DNA from: Sandaracinus sp.
Lineage (GTDB): Bacteria; Myxococcota_A; Polyangia; Polyangiales; Houyiibacteriaceae
Direction of reading: 5' to 3'
DNA length: 64,000 nucleotides
NCBI GenBank assembly: GCA_020633125.1
Contig: JACKEH010000012.1
Location: 32,743 to 96,742, forward strand
Below the pieces are notes generated by a model, which did no database searches, was not told the DNA's origin, and was given only the letters and a program-made list of their open reading frames with translations. Shown one piece after another: positions 21,737-30,952 of the stretch. Numbering within the stretch: position 1 is the first letter of the stretch; each line of letters starts with the position of its first letter. The position numbers and the translations under genes were made by a program.

Positions 21737-23665
21737 ATGCGTCTCCTTCTTCGAACCCTGCTCCTGCTCTCTCTCGCTGCACCCGCGTTGGCGCAGCCCG
21801 CGACGACCCCCGCCGAGGAAGACGACCTCGACGCCGAGCCGGTCGACGGCGAAGAGACCGACGACGACGAAGCCGCGGACGAGGAGGGCGAGGACGGCGA
21901 AGAGCCGACCCTGCGCCCGCCCAGCCTCGAGATGCCCTCGGTCGCCGAGGACGAGTGGGACGAAGCCGAAGCGAGCGATGCGAACGAAGACTCGCAGCTC
22001 CTGCAGCAAGCCGAGCCGCCGCCCCCGTCCGGCAACCCGACCGAGGTCGATTGGCGGGCGCCGACCACGACCTTCACGCTCAACGGTTACTTCCGCGTGC
22101 GTGGCGAGCTCTGGGACAGCCTCTACCTCGGCCGCGACGACGCGCCCTTCAACCTCTTCCGCCCCGCCGCGCGTGACACGATTCCGGCTGGAAGCTGCCG
22201 TGGATCCGCGACGCCCGAGGCCGACGACGACCTCGCCTGCAAGGGCGACCGTCTTCGCTTCGCGAACACGCGCCTTCGCCTGCAGCCGACGCTCGCGCTG
22301 AGCGAGGACGTCCGGGTCCGCATGACCCTCGACGTCTTCGACAACATGGTCCTCGGCTCGACGCCCGACGGCTACGCCTACCGATACGAGGAGGGCACGG
22401 GCTTCGTGCGCGCCGACCGTGTGCCCGGCGTGCCGCTCGACTCGTTCACGACGGGCCAGAACCCGCCGCAGGACTACCGCAACTCGCTGCGCGACAGCAT
22501 CTACGTGCGCCACGCGTGGGCCGAGGTGACCAACCGTGGTCTCGGTCAGCTTCGTTTCGGCCGCATGCCCTCGCATTGGGGTCTCGGCCTCATCGCGCAC
22601 GATGGAAACGGCATCGACAGCGACTTCTCGACCGACGCCGACCGCATCATGGGCCTCACGCGCATCGCCGGCATGTACGTCGTCGCTGCCTACGACTTCG
22701 CGTCGAAGGGTGTGCTTCGCCAGTTCTCGCCCTACGACGTGCGTGGCCTTTCGTACGACGCGTCGCCGCAAGACGACATCCGCCAGTTCGTGTTCGCGAT
22801 CGCGCGCCGCACGGATCCGGAAGAGGCCCGCGATCGTCTCCAGCGCGGCAGCTGGGTGCTCGACGGTGGTCTCTACTTCGTCTACCGCCACCAGTTCTTG
22901 AGCTCGGCCGGCGTCACGAACGCCTTCCCCGTGTCGGCGGACTACAACTTCGTGCGTCGCGACGCGCGGGCGTTCATCCCCGACCTCTGGGCGCGCTTCC
23001 AGATGCGCGGCGTGCGGCTCGAGCTCGAGGCGAGCTACATCGGCGGCCGCGTTCGCAACATTCAGAACGACAGCTACCGTCAGGAAGACCTGAAGATTCG
23101 CCAGTTCGGCTTCGCGTTCGAGGGTGAGTACCGACTGCTCTCCGACAAGCTCTCGATTCGTCTCTACGCGGGCTACGCGAGCGGCGACCCGGACATCGAA
23201 GGCCTCTCGGATCGTCAGGGCATCCTCGTGCAGAACGGCAGCGGCTCGGGGACGAACACCGTCAGCCACTTCCAGTTCCACCCGAACTACCGCATCGACC
23301 AGATCCTCTGGCGCAACGTGATGGGCCGCGTCGCGGGCGCGTATTACCTGCGTCCGGGCGTCAGCTACGACATCATTCGCAGCCCCTTCGGGCAGCTCTT
23401 CGGGCTCGGCGTCGACGCGGTCTACAGCCGCGCCTCGCAGGAAGTGCAGACCTACGGCTCGGACCCGAACCTCGGCCTCGAGCTCGACCTCTCGCTCTAC
23501 TACCGGAGCGAGGACGGCCCCGAGACCTTCGACGGCTTCTACGCGCAGTTCCACTACGCCGTGCTCTTCCCCTTCGACGGTCTCGGCGACCCGGCGGGCG
23601 CGCTCGACCCGGTCGACCTGAAGAACGCGCAGATTCTCCGCTTGATCCTCGGCGTGCAGTTCTGA
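21737..23665 (+). CDS. Outer-membrane beta-barrel protein, paralogue 2 (TIGR04551-like)
   Basis: A 642-residue protein with signal peptide MRLLLRTLLLLSLAAPALAQ and an Asp/Glu-rich linker to about residue 75. The barrel-like region is clearly homologous to the preceding gene (LNGYFRVRGELWDSLYLGRDDAPF, DNMVLGSTPDGY, YVRHAWAEVTNR) and ends in LILGVQF. A second shared block is EVQTYGSDPNLGLEL near the C-terminus. The pair therefore arose by tandem duplication and has since diverged. The acidic linker may face the periplasm or bind cations; that is inference. A terminator follows 21 bp after the stop. Confidence 0.75.
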   Translation: MRLLLRTLLLLSLAAPALAQPATTPAEEDDLDAEPVDGEETDDDEAADEEGEDGEEPTLRPPSLEMPSVAEDEWDEAEASDANEDSQLLQQAEPPPPSGNPTEVDWRAPTTTFTLNGYFRVRGELWDSLYLGRDDAPFNLFRPAARDTIPAGSCRGSATPEADDDLACKGDRLRFANTRLRLQPTLALSEDVRVRMTLDVFDNMVLGSTPDGYAYRYEEGTGFVRADRVPGVPLDSFTTGQNPPQDYRNSLRDSIYVRHAWAEVTNRGLGQLRFGRMPSHWGLGLIAHDGNGIDSDFSTDADRIMGLTRIAGMYVVAAYDFASKGVLRQFSPYDVRGLSYDASPQDDIRQFVFAIARRTDPEEARDRLQRGSWVLDGGLYFVYRHQFLSSAGVTNAFPVSADYNFVRRDARAFIPDLWARFQMRGVRLELEASYIGGRVRNIQNDSYRQEDLKIRQFGFAFEGEYRLLSDKLSIRLYAGYASGDPDIEGLSDRQGILVQNGSGSGTNTVSHFQFHPNYRIDQILWRNVMGRVAGAYYLRPGVSYDIIRSPFGQLFGLGVDAVYSRASQEVQTYGSDPNLGLELDLSLYYRSEDGPETFDGFYAQFHYAVLFPFDGLGDPAGALDPVDLKNAQILRLILGVQF

Positions 23666-23686
23666 GCGACGGTCGATGCAAGGAAG

Positions 23687-23711
23687 CGGGCGCCCACGGG
23701 CGCCCGTTTTT
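23687..23711 (+). terminator. Rho-independent terminator after the beta-barrel pair
   Basis: CGGGCGCC / GGCGCCCG hairpin followed by TTTTT. Confidence 0.8.
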
Positions 23712-23785
23712 CTTCCGTCGTGATGGTCACGTGCCGGTCGTGCTCGTCGGAGCAAACGTCTCGGGCGCGTGCGATAAGGTGCGCC

Positions 23786-25156
23786 GTGGCGAAAACCAAG
23801 ACGAGCTGGGTGTGCAGCGCGTGTGGCGCGCGTTTCCCTCGGTGGATGGGGCGCTGCAGCACCTGCGACGCGTGGAGCACCCTCGAAGAAGAGGTGGTGC
23901 GGCCACCGACGAGCTCGGGCGCGAAAGAACGCACCGGCGCGAGCAAGGCGATCCCGCTGCGGGACGTGAGCACCGAGGACGCGCATCGTCTGCCGACCGG
24001 GATCGGGGAGCTCGACCGAGCGCTCGGTGGCGGGCCCGTGCGTGGCGGCGTGATCTTGCTCGGCGGCGACCCCGGCATCGGCAAATCGACGCTGCTGATG
24101 CAGGCGCTCGCCGGGCTCGCGGCGCGGAAGCAGAAGGTCCTCTACGTGACCGGCGAGGAGAGCGCGTCGCAGGTCGCGCTTCGTGCGCGGCGCCTCGGCG
24201 GCGAGGGCATGGACGACGTGCACATCCTCGCGACGACCGAGCTCGAGGACGCCGAGGGCGCCATCGTCGGCGACGTGCCCGACGTGGCCGTGATCGACTC
24301 GATTCAGACGCTTCGCGCGACGAGCCTCGGCAGCGCGCCGGGGAGCGTCAGCCAGCTCCGCGAGGTCGCGGGGCGCATCGTCGACCTCGCCAAGCGTCAC
24401 GGCGTGGCGGTCTTCCTGATCGGGCACGTGACGAAGGAAGGGACGCTCGCAGGACCGAAGGTGCTCGAGCATCTCGTCGACACCGTGCTCGCGTTCGAAG
24501 GCGACCGCAGCCACGCGTTTCGGGTGGTGCGTGCGACGAAGAATCGCTTCGGACCCGCGCAGGAGATCGGGGTCTTCGAGATGGACCGCGAAGGGCTTCG
24601 CGAGGTGCCCGATCCGAGCGCGCTCTTTCTCGCCGAGCGACCGACCGATGCGCCGGGTTCGGTGGTCGTCCCGACGGCCGAAGGCACAAGGCCGCTCCTC
24701 GTCGAGCTTCAGGCGCTGGTGGCTCCCGCGCTCTACGGCGCCGCACGTCGGGTGGTGAGCGGCGTCGACGGAAACCGCCTGGCGATTCTTCTGGCGGTGC
24801 TCGATCGCAAAGCGGACGTACGCGTGTTGGAGCGCGACGTCTTCGCGTCGGTGGCGGGCGGCGCGCGGGTCGACGAGCGGGCGATGGATCTCGCGCTCGC
24901 GTTGGCCGTCGTCTCGAGCTTTCGGCAGCGTCCGCTCGCCGGGAAGCTCGCGGTCTTCGGCGAGGTCGGGCTCGCGGGGGAGGTGCGCGCCGTGCCGCGT
25001 CCGGGGCCGCGAATCGCCGAGGCTCGAAAGCTCGGTTTTGCCCGCCTCGTGTTGCCGCGTGCGAACGCGGAGCGGCTCACGAAGGAAGAACGAAAGGGTG
25101 TGACGCTCGTGCCCGTGTCGTCGCTCGGCGAGGCGCTCGAAGCGGCCCTTTCTTGA
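23786..25156 (+). CDS. radA: DNA repair protein RadA
   Basis: RecA-like ATPase that drives branch migration in recombinational repair. 456 residues from GTG 23786 (AKTKTSWVCSACG), the usual N-terminus. Zinc finger Cys10, 13, 24 and 27; Walker A GGDPGIGKS at 93-101; the RadA-specific KNRFG motif; and the C-terminal Lon-protease-like domain (DLALALAVVSSF, FGEVGLAGEVRAVP), which has no protease activity in the family. The gene stands alone, with a 13-bp tandem array immediately after the stop. Confidence 0.95.
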   Translation: MAKTKTSWVCSACGARFPRWMGRCSTCDAWSTLEEEVVRPPTSSGAKERTGASKAIPLRDVSTEDAHRLPTGIGELDRALGGGPVRGGVILLGGDPGIGKSTLLMQALAGLAARKQKVLYVTGEESASQVALRARRLGGEGMDDVHILATTELEDAEGAIVGDVPDVAVIDSIQTLRATSLGSAPGSVSQLREVAGRIVDLAKRHGVAVFLIGHVTKEGTLAGPKVLEHLVDTVLAFEGDRSHAFRVVRATKNRFGPAQEIGVFEMDREGLREVPDPSALFLAERPTDAPGSVVVPTAEGTRPLLVELQALVAPALYGAARRVVSGVDGNRLAILLAVLDRKADVRVLERDVFASVAGGARVDERAMDLALALAVVSSFRQRPLAGKLAVFGEVGLAGEVRAVPRPGPRIAEARKLGFARLVLPRANAERLTKEERKGVTLVPVSSLGEALEAALS

Positions 25157-25160
25157 ACGG

Positions 25161-25342
25161 TGCGTTCGCGTGATCCGTTCGCGTGATCCGTTCGCGTGAT
25201 CCGTTCGCGTGATCCGTTCGCGTGATCCGTTCGCGTGATCCGTTCGCGTGATCCGTTCGCGTGATCCGTTCGCGTGATCCGTTCGCGTGATCCGTTCGCG
25301 TGATCCGTTTGTGTGATTCGCGTGATCCGTTCGCGTGACCCG
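25161..25342. repeat. 13-bp tandem repeat array, about 13-14 units
   Basis: Uninterrupted units of GTGATCCGTTCGC start at 25170 and recur every 13 bp to 25300, followed by a variant (GTGATCCGTTTGT), a 9-bp partial unit at 25313, and two more units to about 25342. Ten units are identical. Every unit contains GATC and CGCG sites. The array fills the gap between the 3' ends of radA and the metalloprotease gene. Confidence 0.95.
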
Positions 25343-25345
25343 TGC

Positions 25346-27016
25346 TCAAGGCGCGGGACGGAGCAGCCCGTGCCTCTCGCCGCGCGTGCGTAGGCGCGTG
25401 CACTCGTCGGCGGTCAGGCGCTTGGGACCACGGACGGTGGCGTCGGAGCCTCGCGACGAGAGCAACCGTGTCGGAGAGGCCTCCGAGAGCTCGTCGGGGT
25501 GAAACGGCAGGTCGAGCAGGACGTGCCCGAGCTCGTGCGCGACGGTGTAGGCGCTACGTGACTCGAGCAGGCCCTCGCGGTCGACGACGAGGGCGCTCGC
25601 GACGGCGGATCCGTCGCTCGGAATGAACGCCTCGCCACGCCGTTCACGACGCGCGAAGTCCGGCACGATCACGAGCTCGATCGTGGTGGGGTCGTCATCC
25701 GCGAGCGCGTGAATCAGCGCGCGTTCTTCGAGTCGGCCTGCGCGTGCGTCGTGGTCTTCGAAGCCGTCGAGGCCGTCGTCGAGGTTCACGACGCCGAGAT
25801 GCAAGCGCTGCCGAGCGTCGGTGGTCAAAGGGGCGTCGCCGTCGGCGGAGAGCTCCACGAGCTCGCCGGACGCGTCACGCACGTGCACGTCGGCGCTCGG
25901 ACCGGCGCCACCTCGCGTGCGGGGATTCGTCGTCACACGCGCGCGAAAGCCTGCACGACGTAAAGCGCCCGCGATTCGTTCGGCGGTGTCGACGGCAGAG
26001 CTCCCGGTCGGGATCGAAACCGAGATGCGACGGCCGTTGGCGCGTAGACGCACCGTCCCTCCGGATGCCGGAAGACCGTCGCCGTCCGCGACGCCGAGCA
26101 AGGTCGGGGGCGGGGCGTCGACCACGAAGACGTCGACGTCGCGCGCCACCCCGAAGTCGACGTGGCAGGGCGCGTAGAGCGCGTTGGCGATGGCGATCTC
26201 GTCGCGCACCAGCTGCCGCGCCGCTTCGTCGCTGCCGCCGACCGCAGGGATGCCTCGCCATCGGACGACGTGGGCACGCACGCGGGCGCGACGTCGCGCG
26301 CGTGGGCCCGTCGCGTCGCCGGGAAGGCCGACGGGCCACTGTCGGGTGAGGCCGTCGATCTCGACCTCCACCACGTCGCCGAGGGCGACCCGAAGCAGCT
26401 GCGAGCCCACGTCGGGGGCCTGTGCGTCGCGCGCGTCCGCGACCAAGCGAAAGAAGGCGCTCACGCGGCCGTGGGGCGTGTCGTGAAGCACCACGTTTCG
26501 TTCGTCGGTCGGCACGCCCGTGACGGGCTCGAGCCGTCGCATGCGCGCTAGGTTCGAGGCCGCACCGTCCACGACGATCCGAAACGCCTCGGGATCCTCG
26601 GCGCGTTCGGCACGCGGAGATCGGGGAAGGCCCGCGTCGTTGGGCACGCCTCGGGAGACCGAGAGGGCGTCTTCCACCGGCCGACCTTCGCGCTCGAGAC
26701 GAAGGGCCAACGCGCGGAGCGCGAGGGGACGAGCTCCGTCGGTGTCACGGACGTGCAGCACGCCACCGCCGATCGCGCTCGCCTGCACGCGCACGTCGAG
26801 CCCCGTGGCGTTCCGGGTCTGACCGAGGAGCGTGAAGGGACCCTCGAGCCGCACCTCCATCTCGCCTCGCCCGTCGACGTGAAGCGTCTGCGGTTGGTCG
26901 ACGAGCAGCGCGATCGTGGGGGCTTGGGCTCGCGAGTCCGCGACGGCGCAGAGCATCGCGAAGGCCAGCGCGCCGAAGGCCGAAGGACGCGTGCTTCGCC
27001 GGGGCGGTGCGCTCAC
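25346..27016 (-). CDS. Secreted HExxH metalloprotease-like protein
   Basis: A 556-residue protein. GTG 27016 overlaps the gmk stop as GTGA and yields a basic N-terminus with a signal sequence (SAFGALAFAMLCAVADSRAQA). The C-terminal region has YTVAHELGHVLLDLPFH, an HExxH zinc motif with a further His eight residues after the second ligand; it is near but not equal to the metzincin spacing. Upstream are beta-rich repeats (VRLRANGRRISVSIPTGSSAV, ADVHVRDASGELVELSADG). Exported, possibly cleaving extracellular protein; substrate unknown. Translation is likely coupled to gmk, an odd partnership. Confidence 0.7.
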   Translation of the reverse strand: MSAPPRRSTRPSAFGALAFAMLCAVADSRAQAPTIALLVDQPQTLHVDGRGEMEVRLEGPFTLLGQTRNATGLDVRVQASAIGGGVLHVRDTDGARPLALRALALRLEREGRPVEDALSVSRGVPNDAGLPRSPRAERAEDPEAFRIVVDGAASNLARMRRLEPVTGVPTDERNVVLHDTPHGRVSAFFRLVADARDAQAPDVGSQLLRVALGDVVEVEIDGLTRQWPVGLPGDATGPRARRRARVRAHVVRWRGIPAVGGSDEAARQLVRDEIAIANALYAPCHVDFGVARDVDVFVVDAPPPTLLGVADGDGLPASGGTVRLRANGRRISVSIPTGSSAVDTAERIAGALRRAGFRARVTTNPRTRGGAGPSADVHVRDASGELVELSADGDAPLTTDARQRLHLGVVNLDDGLDGFEDHDARAGRLEERALIHALADDDPTTIELVIVPDFARRERRGEAFIPSDGSAVASALVVDREGLLESRSAYTVAHELGHVLLDLPFHPDELSEASPTRLLSSRGSDATVRGPKRLTADECTRLRTRGERHGLLRPAP

Positions 27017-27627
27017 TCGCGCAACAGCCGCTCGGCGTCGGGGGCGAGCCGCGCGCGACGGCAGAGCTCCGCGTGCACGATGCCGGTGAGCTGCGCGAGC
27101 GCCTGCTGGAGGTCGTCGTTGAGCACGAGGTAGTCGAAGAAGGGGTAGTGCTCGATCTCTTCCTTCGCTTTCGCGAAGCGGCGCTCGACCGATTCCGGGG
27201 TCTCGGTGCCGCGCCCTTCGAGCCGGCGTCGAAGCTCGGCCATCGAAGGCGGGAGGATGAACACGCCGATCGCGCTGGGGAACTTCGCCTTGATCTGGCG
27301 CGCGCCCTGGTAGTCGACGTCGAAGAGCAACGCGCGTTTGCCGACGTCGCGCGCGCGCTGAATCTCGTGGACGCTGGTGCCGTAGAGGTTGCCGTGCACT
27401 TCGGCCCACTCGGCGAGCTCGCCCGCTTCGACGTGCGCGAGAAAGGTCGCGCGGTCGACGAAGTGGTAGTCCTGCCCATCGACCTCGTTCGGACGTCGCG
27501 CGCGCGTCGTGTGCGACACGCTGAAGCTGATCGCGCCGTTGAAGTCGCGCAGCAGGCGGTGCGTCAGGGTCGTCTTTCCCGCGCCCGAGGGGGAGCTGAG
27601 AATCACGAGCAGGGGTTCGGCGCTCAC
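27013..27627 (-). CDS. gmk: Guanylate kinase
   Basis: Converts GMP to GDP with ATP. 204 residues, normal length. P-loop SSPSGAGKTT at 11-20; GMP-binding region SHTTRARRPNEVDGQDYHF; lid and VDYQGARQIK. Start ATG 27627. It sits 97 bp downstream of lexA and overlaps the following protease gene by 4 bp. Confidence 0.95.
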   Translation of the reverse strand: MSAEPLLVILSSPSGAGKTTLTHRLLRDFNGAISFSVSHTTRARRPNEVDGQDYHFVDRATFLAHVEAGELAEWAEVHGNLYGTSVHEIQRARDVGKRALLFDVDYQGARQIKAKFPSAIGVFILPPSMAELRRRLEGRGTETPESVERRFAKAKEEIEHYPFFDYLVLNDDLQQALAQLTGIVHAELCRRARLAPDAERLLRE

Positions 27628-27724
27628 GGGAGGTTTTTACCGCGAAGGGGAGACAGGCGCGACGTCATTGTCCCCGACATTCTCGTCCCCGACGTCACGC
27701 GCCGCGCTCCTCGAACCGTCTCGC

Positions 27725-28387
27725 TCAGTGCAGCCGGCGGTACACCCCGACGACCACCCCGAGAATCTGCGTGCCGCGCCAGTCGGTCTTCGGAATGAGG
27801 ATCGGCGCCATCGTCTCGTTCGCGGGCTGCAGGCGAATGTGATCGCGCTCGGAGAAGAAGTACTTGCAGGTGGCTTCGTCGCCAACGAGGGCGATCACGA
27901 TGTCGCCGCGACCGGCGGTGAGCTGCTTGCGCACGAAGACGTAGTCGCCGTCATGAATCCCGGCGTCGATCATCGATTCGCCGACGATGCGAAGCCCGAA
28001 GACGTCGCCGCCTCGGCCGACCAGCATGCGGTCGATGCGGACGGTGTCTTCGGGGTGCTGGATCGCCTCCTGGAGCAGACCCGCGGCGACGCGCCCCAGG
28101 ATCGGGATCTCGATCATGTCGGCGACGTCGTTGTCGGGCTCGGGCGGCGGAGGGGCCGACGACGAACCGTCCGCGCTGCGAACGAGGCGGAGGGTGCGGG
28201 ACTTCATGTCCTCGCGGGTGAGGTAGCCTTTTCGCTCGAGCGCGCGAAGGTGGTCGTTGACCCCGTTCGTGCTCTTGATGCCGAGGTGATTGCCGATCTC
28301 GCGCAGGGTCGGCGGGTAGCCGCGTTCGTCGATCGACGCCGAAATGAAGGAGAGCACGGCGCGCTGGCGTTCGGTGAGCTTCTGCAT
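27725..28387 (-). CDS. lexA: LexA repressor (SOS regulator)
   Basis: Represses SOS genes and self-cleaves when RecA filaments form. From ATG 28387 it is 220 residues: winged HTH (MQKLTERQRAVLSFI, YPPTLREIGNHLGIKSTNGVNDHLRAL), a Pro-rich hinge (SSSAPPPPEPDND), cleavage bond Ala102-Gly103 (RVAAGLLQEA), catalytic Ser138 (GESMIDAGIHDGD) and Lys175 (DEATCKYFF). All active residues are intact. An upstream ATG at 28414 is less likely. Its promoter region carries a LexA-box-like sequence, consistent with autoregulation. Confidence 0.95.
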   Translation of the reverse strand: MQKLTERQRAVLSFISASIDERGYPPTLREIGNHLGIKSTNGVNDHLRALERKGYLTREDMKSRTLRLVRSADGSSSAPPPPEPDNDVADMIEIPILGRVAAGLLQEAIQHPEDTVRIDRMLVGRGGDVFGLRIVGESMIDAGIHDGDYVFVRKQLTAGRGDIVIALVGDEATCKYFFSERDHIRLQPANETMAPILIPKTDWRGTQILGVVVGVYRRLH

Positions 28388-28485
28388 CGTTCGGCCTTCT
28401 TCTTCCCCGCCCATTTCTTCCGGCCACTTGGTAGGCCGCAGCCGCTCGCCTCGCTGATGGAATGTGCAGGTGGGCGACGAGACTA

Positions 28486-28501
28486 CGGTACCGATGTACA
28501 G
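28486..28501 (-). promoter_or_regulatory. Candidate LexA box upstream of lexA
   Basis: Minus-strand CTGT-N8-ACCG matches seven of the eight conserved bases of the gamma-proteobacterial SOS box CTGT-N8-ACAG. It overlaps the -10 of the candidate lexA promoter. Operator preferences differ among delta-type bacteria, so this is tentative. Confidence 0.4.
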
Positions 28502-28521
28502 CGTCGGATGATCAGGGTCAA
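28493..28521 (-). promoter_or_regulatory. Candidate lexA promoter
   Basis: Minus-strand TTGACC (28521-28516), 17-nt spacer, TACATC (28498-28493). A start near 28486 would leave a leader of roughly 100 nt. Confidence 0.4.
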
Positions 28522-28602
28522 ACTTTCAGTGCGCCGGCGAGGGAACGGAGACTCGGCGCGGGCGATTGCAGTGGGGCTCGGCGCGTGGAAAGACACCCCG
28601 TC

Positions 28603-29487
28603 GTGTCGAACAAGCCGAGCGCGCCGGGCGGGCGCAAAGATCCTTCGGAGGCGCTCCAAGAGCTGGAAGCCCCGAAGCTGAACTGGAAGATCCTGGCGCA
28701 GATCGGGGTCGCGGTGGCCGTGGTTTGGGTCATCGCGGGGATGCTGAGCTCCTGGATTGGCATCTGGGGCTTCGTCGTCGCCGGCGTGCTGACTGCGGTC
28801 GTGTTGGGCTTCGGCCTCTACGTCTGGCGCCTGATGCGCAAGTCCTCCGCCATCGTCGACATCCTCAAGTCGGCGCAAGGCGAGGAGGGCCGCAAGGCGG
28901 CGATCGCCGCGCTCTCCGACAAGGGCTCGAACGACGTCATGGCGGCGGTCGCCCAGGCGCAGCTCGTCGCGCAGGAAGACCCGAAGGAGGCGGTTCGAAT
29001 CCTCGAGGGCATCGATCTGAAGAAGGCGCCGAAGCTGCTTCAGAACGACGTGCGGGCGCAGCTCGCGCTCATGTACCTCGTGCAGAACCGCACTCAGGAC
29101 GCGCGTCCGCTGGTCGACGAGATCAAGCTCGACGGGCAGTCGCAGCCGAAGCAGAAGGCGCTCTACGCCGCGGTGATGGCGGAGTGCTGGGCGCGTACCG
29201 GCAAGGAATCCGAGGCCGTGAAGGTGCTCGAGGACTACTCGCCCGAAGACCCCGAGTACGGCGAGGTCTCGGCGTTCTTGTGGCGCGCGCAGGTCTTCAC
29301 GTGGCTGAAGATGAAGAAGAAGGGTCGTGCTCGGACGGCGATGATGCGCCTCGCGAAGATCGACCCGAATCAGCTCGGCGCGTTCGTCCAGAAGGGCGCC
29401 CACCCCGAGCTGAAGAACCTCGCGATGGAGGTGCTCCAGCGCGAGGGCCTGGTGCCGAATCGGCCGCAGATGCGCGTGATGCGCTGA
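28603..29487 (+). CDS. TPR-like membrane protein
   Basis: A 294-residue protein from GTG 28603 (SNKPSAPGGRKDPSEAL). Two hydrophobic segments lie near residues 27-70 (IGVAVAVVWVIAGMLSSWIGIW and FVVAGVLTAVVLGFGLYVW) as a hairpin. The remaining 220 residues are helical repeats of TPR type (AAVAQAQLVAQEDPKEAVRIL, NDVRAQLALMYLVQNRTQDA, YAAVMAECWARTGKESEAVKVL). It is probably anchored with the repeats in the cytoplasm as a scaffold for protein partners. Divergent from lexA (215 bp) and followed by a terminator; partner and pathway unknown. Confidence 0.75.
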   Translation: MSNKPSAPGGRKDPSEALQELEAPKLNWKILAQIGVAVAVVWVIAGMLSSWIGIWGFVVAGVLTAVVLGFGLYVWRLMRKSSAIVDILKSAQGEEGRKAAIAALSDKGSNDVMAAVAQAQLVAQEDPKEAVRILEGIDLKKAPKLLQNDVRAQLALMYLVQNRTQDARPLVDEIKLDGQSQPKQKALYAAVMAECWARTGKESEAVKVLEDYSPEDPEYGEVSAFLWRAQVFTWLKMKKKGRARTAMMRLAKIDPNQLGAFVQKGAHPELKNLAMEVLQREGLVPNRPQMRVMR

Positions 29488-29509
29488 GCGAACACGCGCA
29501 CGGAACGAG

Positions 29510-29535
29510 AAAGCCACGCCAAGCGTGGCTTTTTT
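29510..29535 (+). terminator. Rho-independent terminator between convergent genes
   Basis: 10-bp stem AAAGCCACGC / GCGTGGCTTT with a 3-nt loop and a run of six T on the plus strand. It may also end the convergent MATE gene. Confidence 0.85.
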
Positions 29536-29540
29536 CGTGG

Positions 29541-30917
29541 TCAGACCTCGGCTGTTTTCCAGCGACCCCGCTGGAACACGAGACGTCCGAGCCACGCGCG
29601 GAGGCCCCAGTCGACGGTGCTTCCGAGCCAAACGCCGAGCAGGCCCCAGCGAAGGACGAACACGAAGGTGGCCGTCACCGCGAGGCGGACGAGCAGGCCT
29701 CCGAGGAAGGTCACGACCAAGGCCTCGCGGGTCGCGCCGGCGCCGCGAAGGGCTTCCGAGAACACGACGCCGGCACCCATCAGGGGGGCGGCGAGGGCTG
29801 CCGCGTACAAACACGGCGCAGCGAGCGCGACGATGCCTTCGTCGCGGGTGAACGCGCGGAGCAGCCACGTGGGGATGGCGACGTAGAGCACGCCGACGCC
29901 TGCGAGGACCCAGACCGTCAAGCGTGCGGCCGCGAGGCCGGCCTCTTCCGCGTCGTCGGGCAAGCCCGCGCCGAGGCGTTGCGCGACGAGCGCGGCCGCC
30001 GCGATGCCGAAGCCGTCCGCGCTCAGGAAGACGATGCTCTCGATGCTGATCAGGGCTTGGTTCGCCGCCATCGCTTCGGGGCCGAGCGCGCCGATCATCG
30101 CGACGAAACCGAGGAAGCCGATGTGCTGAAGCCCTCGCTCGCCGAGGCTCGGCGTCGCGACACGCGCGATGCGTCGCGAGGCTTCGCGTTCGCCGCCGAG
30201 ACCTCGCCACGAGACGCGGCCAGAAGCGCGAGCGAGCACGGCGAGCAACGCGAGGGTCTCGAAGCCGAAGGCCAGGGCGCTTCCGATGGCCGCGCCACGC
30301 GCGCCGAGCGAAGGGAAGCCGAGCTCGCCGAAGACGAGCGCCCACGTCGCGGCGACGTTCACGACGTTTCCCGCGGCCGCGACGAGGAAGGGGGTTCGGG
30401 TGTCACCCGCCGCTTGCAGCGCGACCGCCGCCGTGAAGCTCACGAGGGTGAGCGGCATGGTGCGCAACGCGACGCTCAGGTAGCCGGTGGCTTCGCCGTG
30501 AACGGCGGGGCCGGCGTCGGGAAAGAGGCCGTTCAGGACCAAGGGCAGCAGCAGCGGCGTCGCGAGCGTGACGAGAAGGCCGAGGCAGGTCGCGAGGCCC
30601 AGGGACGCGCGAAGGGCGGCGTTGGCGCCGCTGCGATCGCCGCCGCCGATGCGTCGCCCGACCACCGCGACCGTGCCGACGGTGAACGCGGAGAGCAGCG
30701 AGTAGGTCGACCAAACGACCGGGCTGCTGATCTGCATCGAAGCCAACGAGTCGGCGCCGTAGTGTCCGAGCATGCCTCGGTCGACCAGGAAGACCGCGGT
30801 GTGCAGGAGCTGCTGGGCGATCGCCGGACCAGCGAGGGTCCAGACCGCACGCAGGGAGCTTCGGGACGCAGGGGCCAAGCGAGGCGCGTCATGCCTCGGA
30901 CCCACGAGTTGCGCCAC
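29541..30917 (-). CDS. MATE-family multidrug/Na+ antiporter-type exporter
   Basis: A 458-residue inner-membrane protein with about 12 TM segments and the internal two-fold repeat of MATE transporters (LAGPAIAQQLLHTAVFLVDRG...; GERGLQHIGFLGFVAMIGALG). Marks include GAALQAAGDTRTPF-type ALQAAGDTRTPF in the first half and EALRGAGATREAL in the second, the paired RGxGxT-like loops of the family. GTG 30917 gives the normal MATE length. It lies 35 bp downstream of the GAF protein gene and may share its transcript. Substrate cannot be told from sequence. Confidence 0.88.
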   Translation of the reverse strand: MAQLVGPRHDAPRLAPASRSSLRAVWTLAGPAIAQQLLHTAVFLVDRGMLGHYGADSLASMQISSPVVWSTYSLLSAFTVGTVAVVGRRIGGGDRSGANAALRASLGLATCLGLLVTLATPLLLPLVLNGLFPDAGPAVHGEATGYLSVALRTMPLTLVSFTAAVALQAAGDTRTPFLVAAAGNVVNVAATWALVFGELGFPSLGARGAAIGSALAFGFETLALLAVLARASGRVSWRGLGGEREASRRIARVATPSLGERGLQHIGFLGFVAMIGALGPEAMAANQALISIESIVFLSADGFGIAAAALVAQRLGAGLPDDAEEAGLAAARLTVWVLAGVGVLYVAIPTWLLRAFTRDEGIVALAAPCLYAAALAAPLMGAGVVFSEALRGAGATREALVVTFLGGLLVRLAVTATFVFVLRWGLLGVWLGSTVDWGLRAWLGRLVFQRGRWKTAEV

Positions 30918-30952
30918 GACGATCGATCGCGCGCCCGCGCAGGCCTCGGCGC

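Noticed and set aside
21530..24514. A 994-codon minus-strand open frame
   Set aside because: It spans two convincing plus-strand genes (outer-membrane protein and radA) and has no domain.
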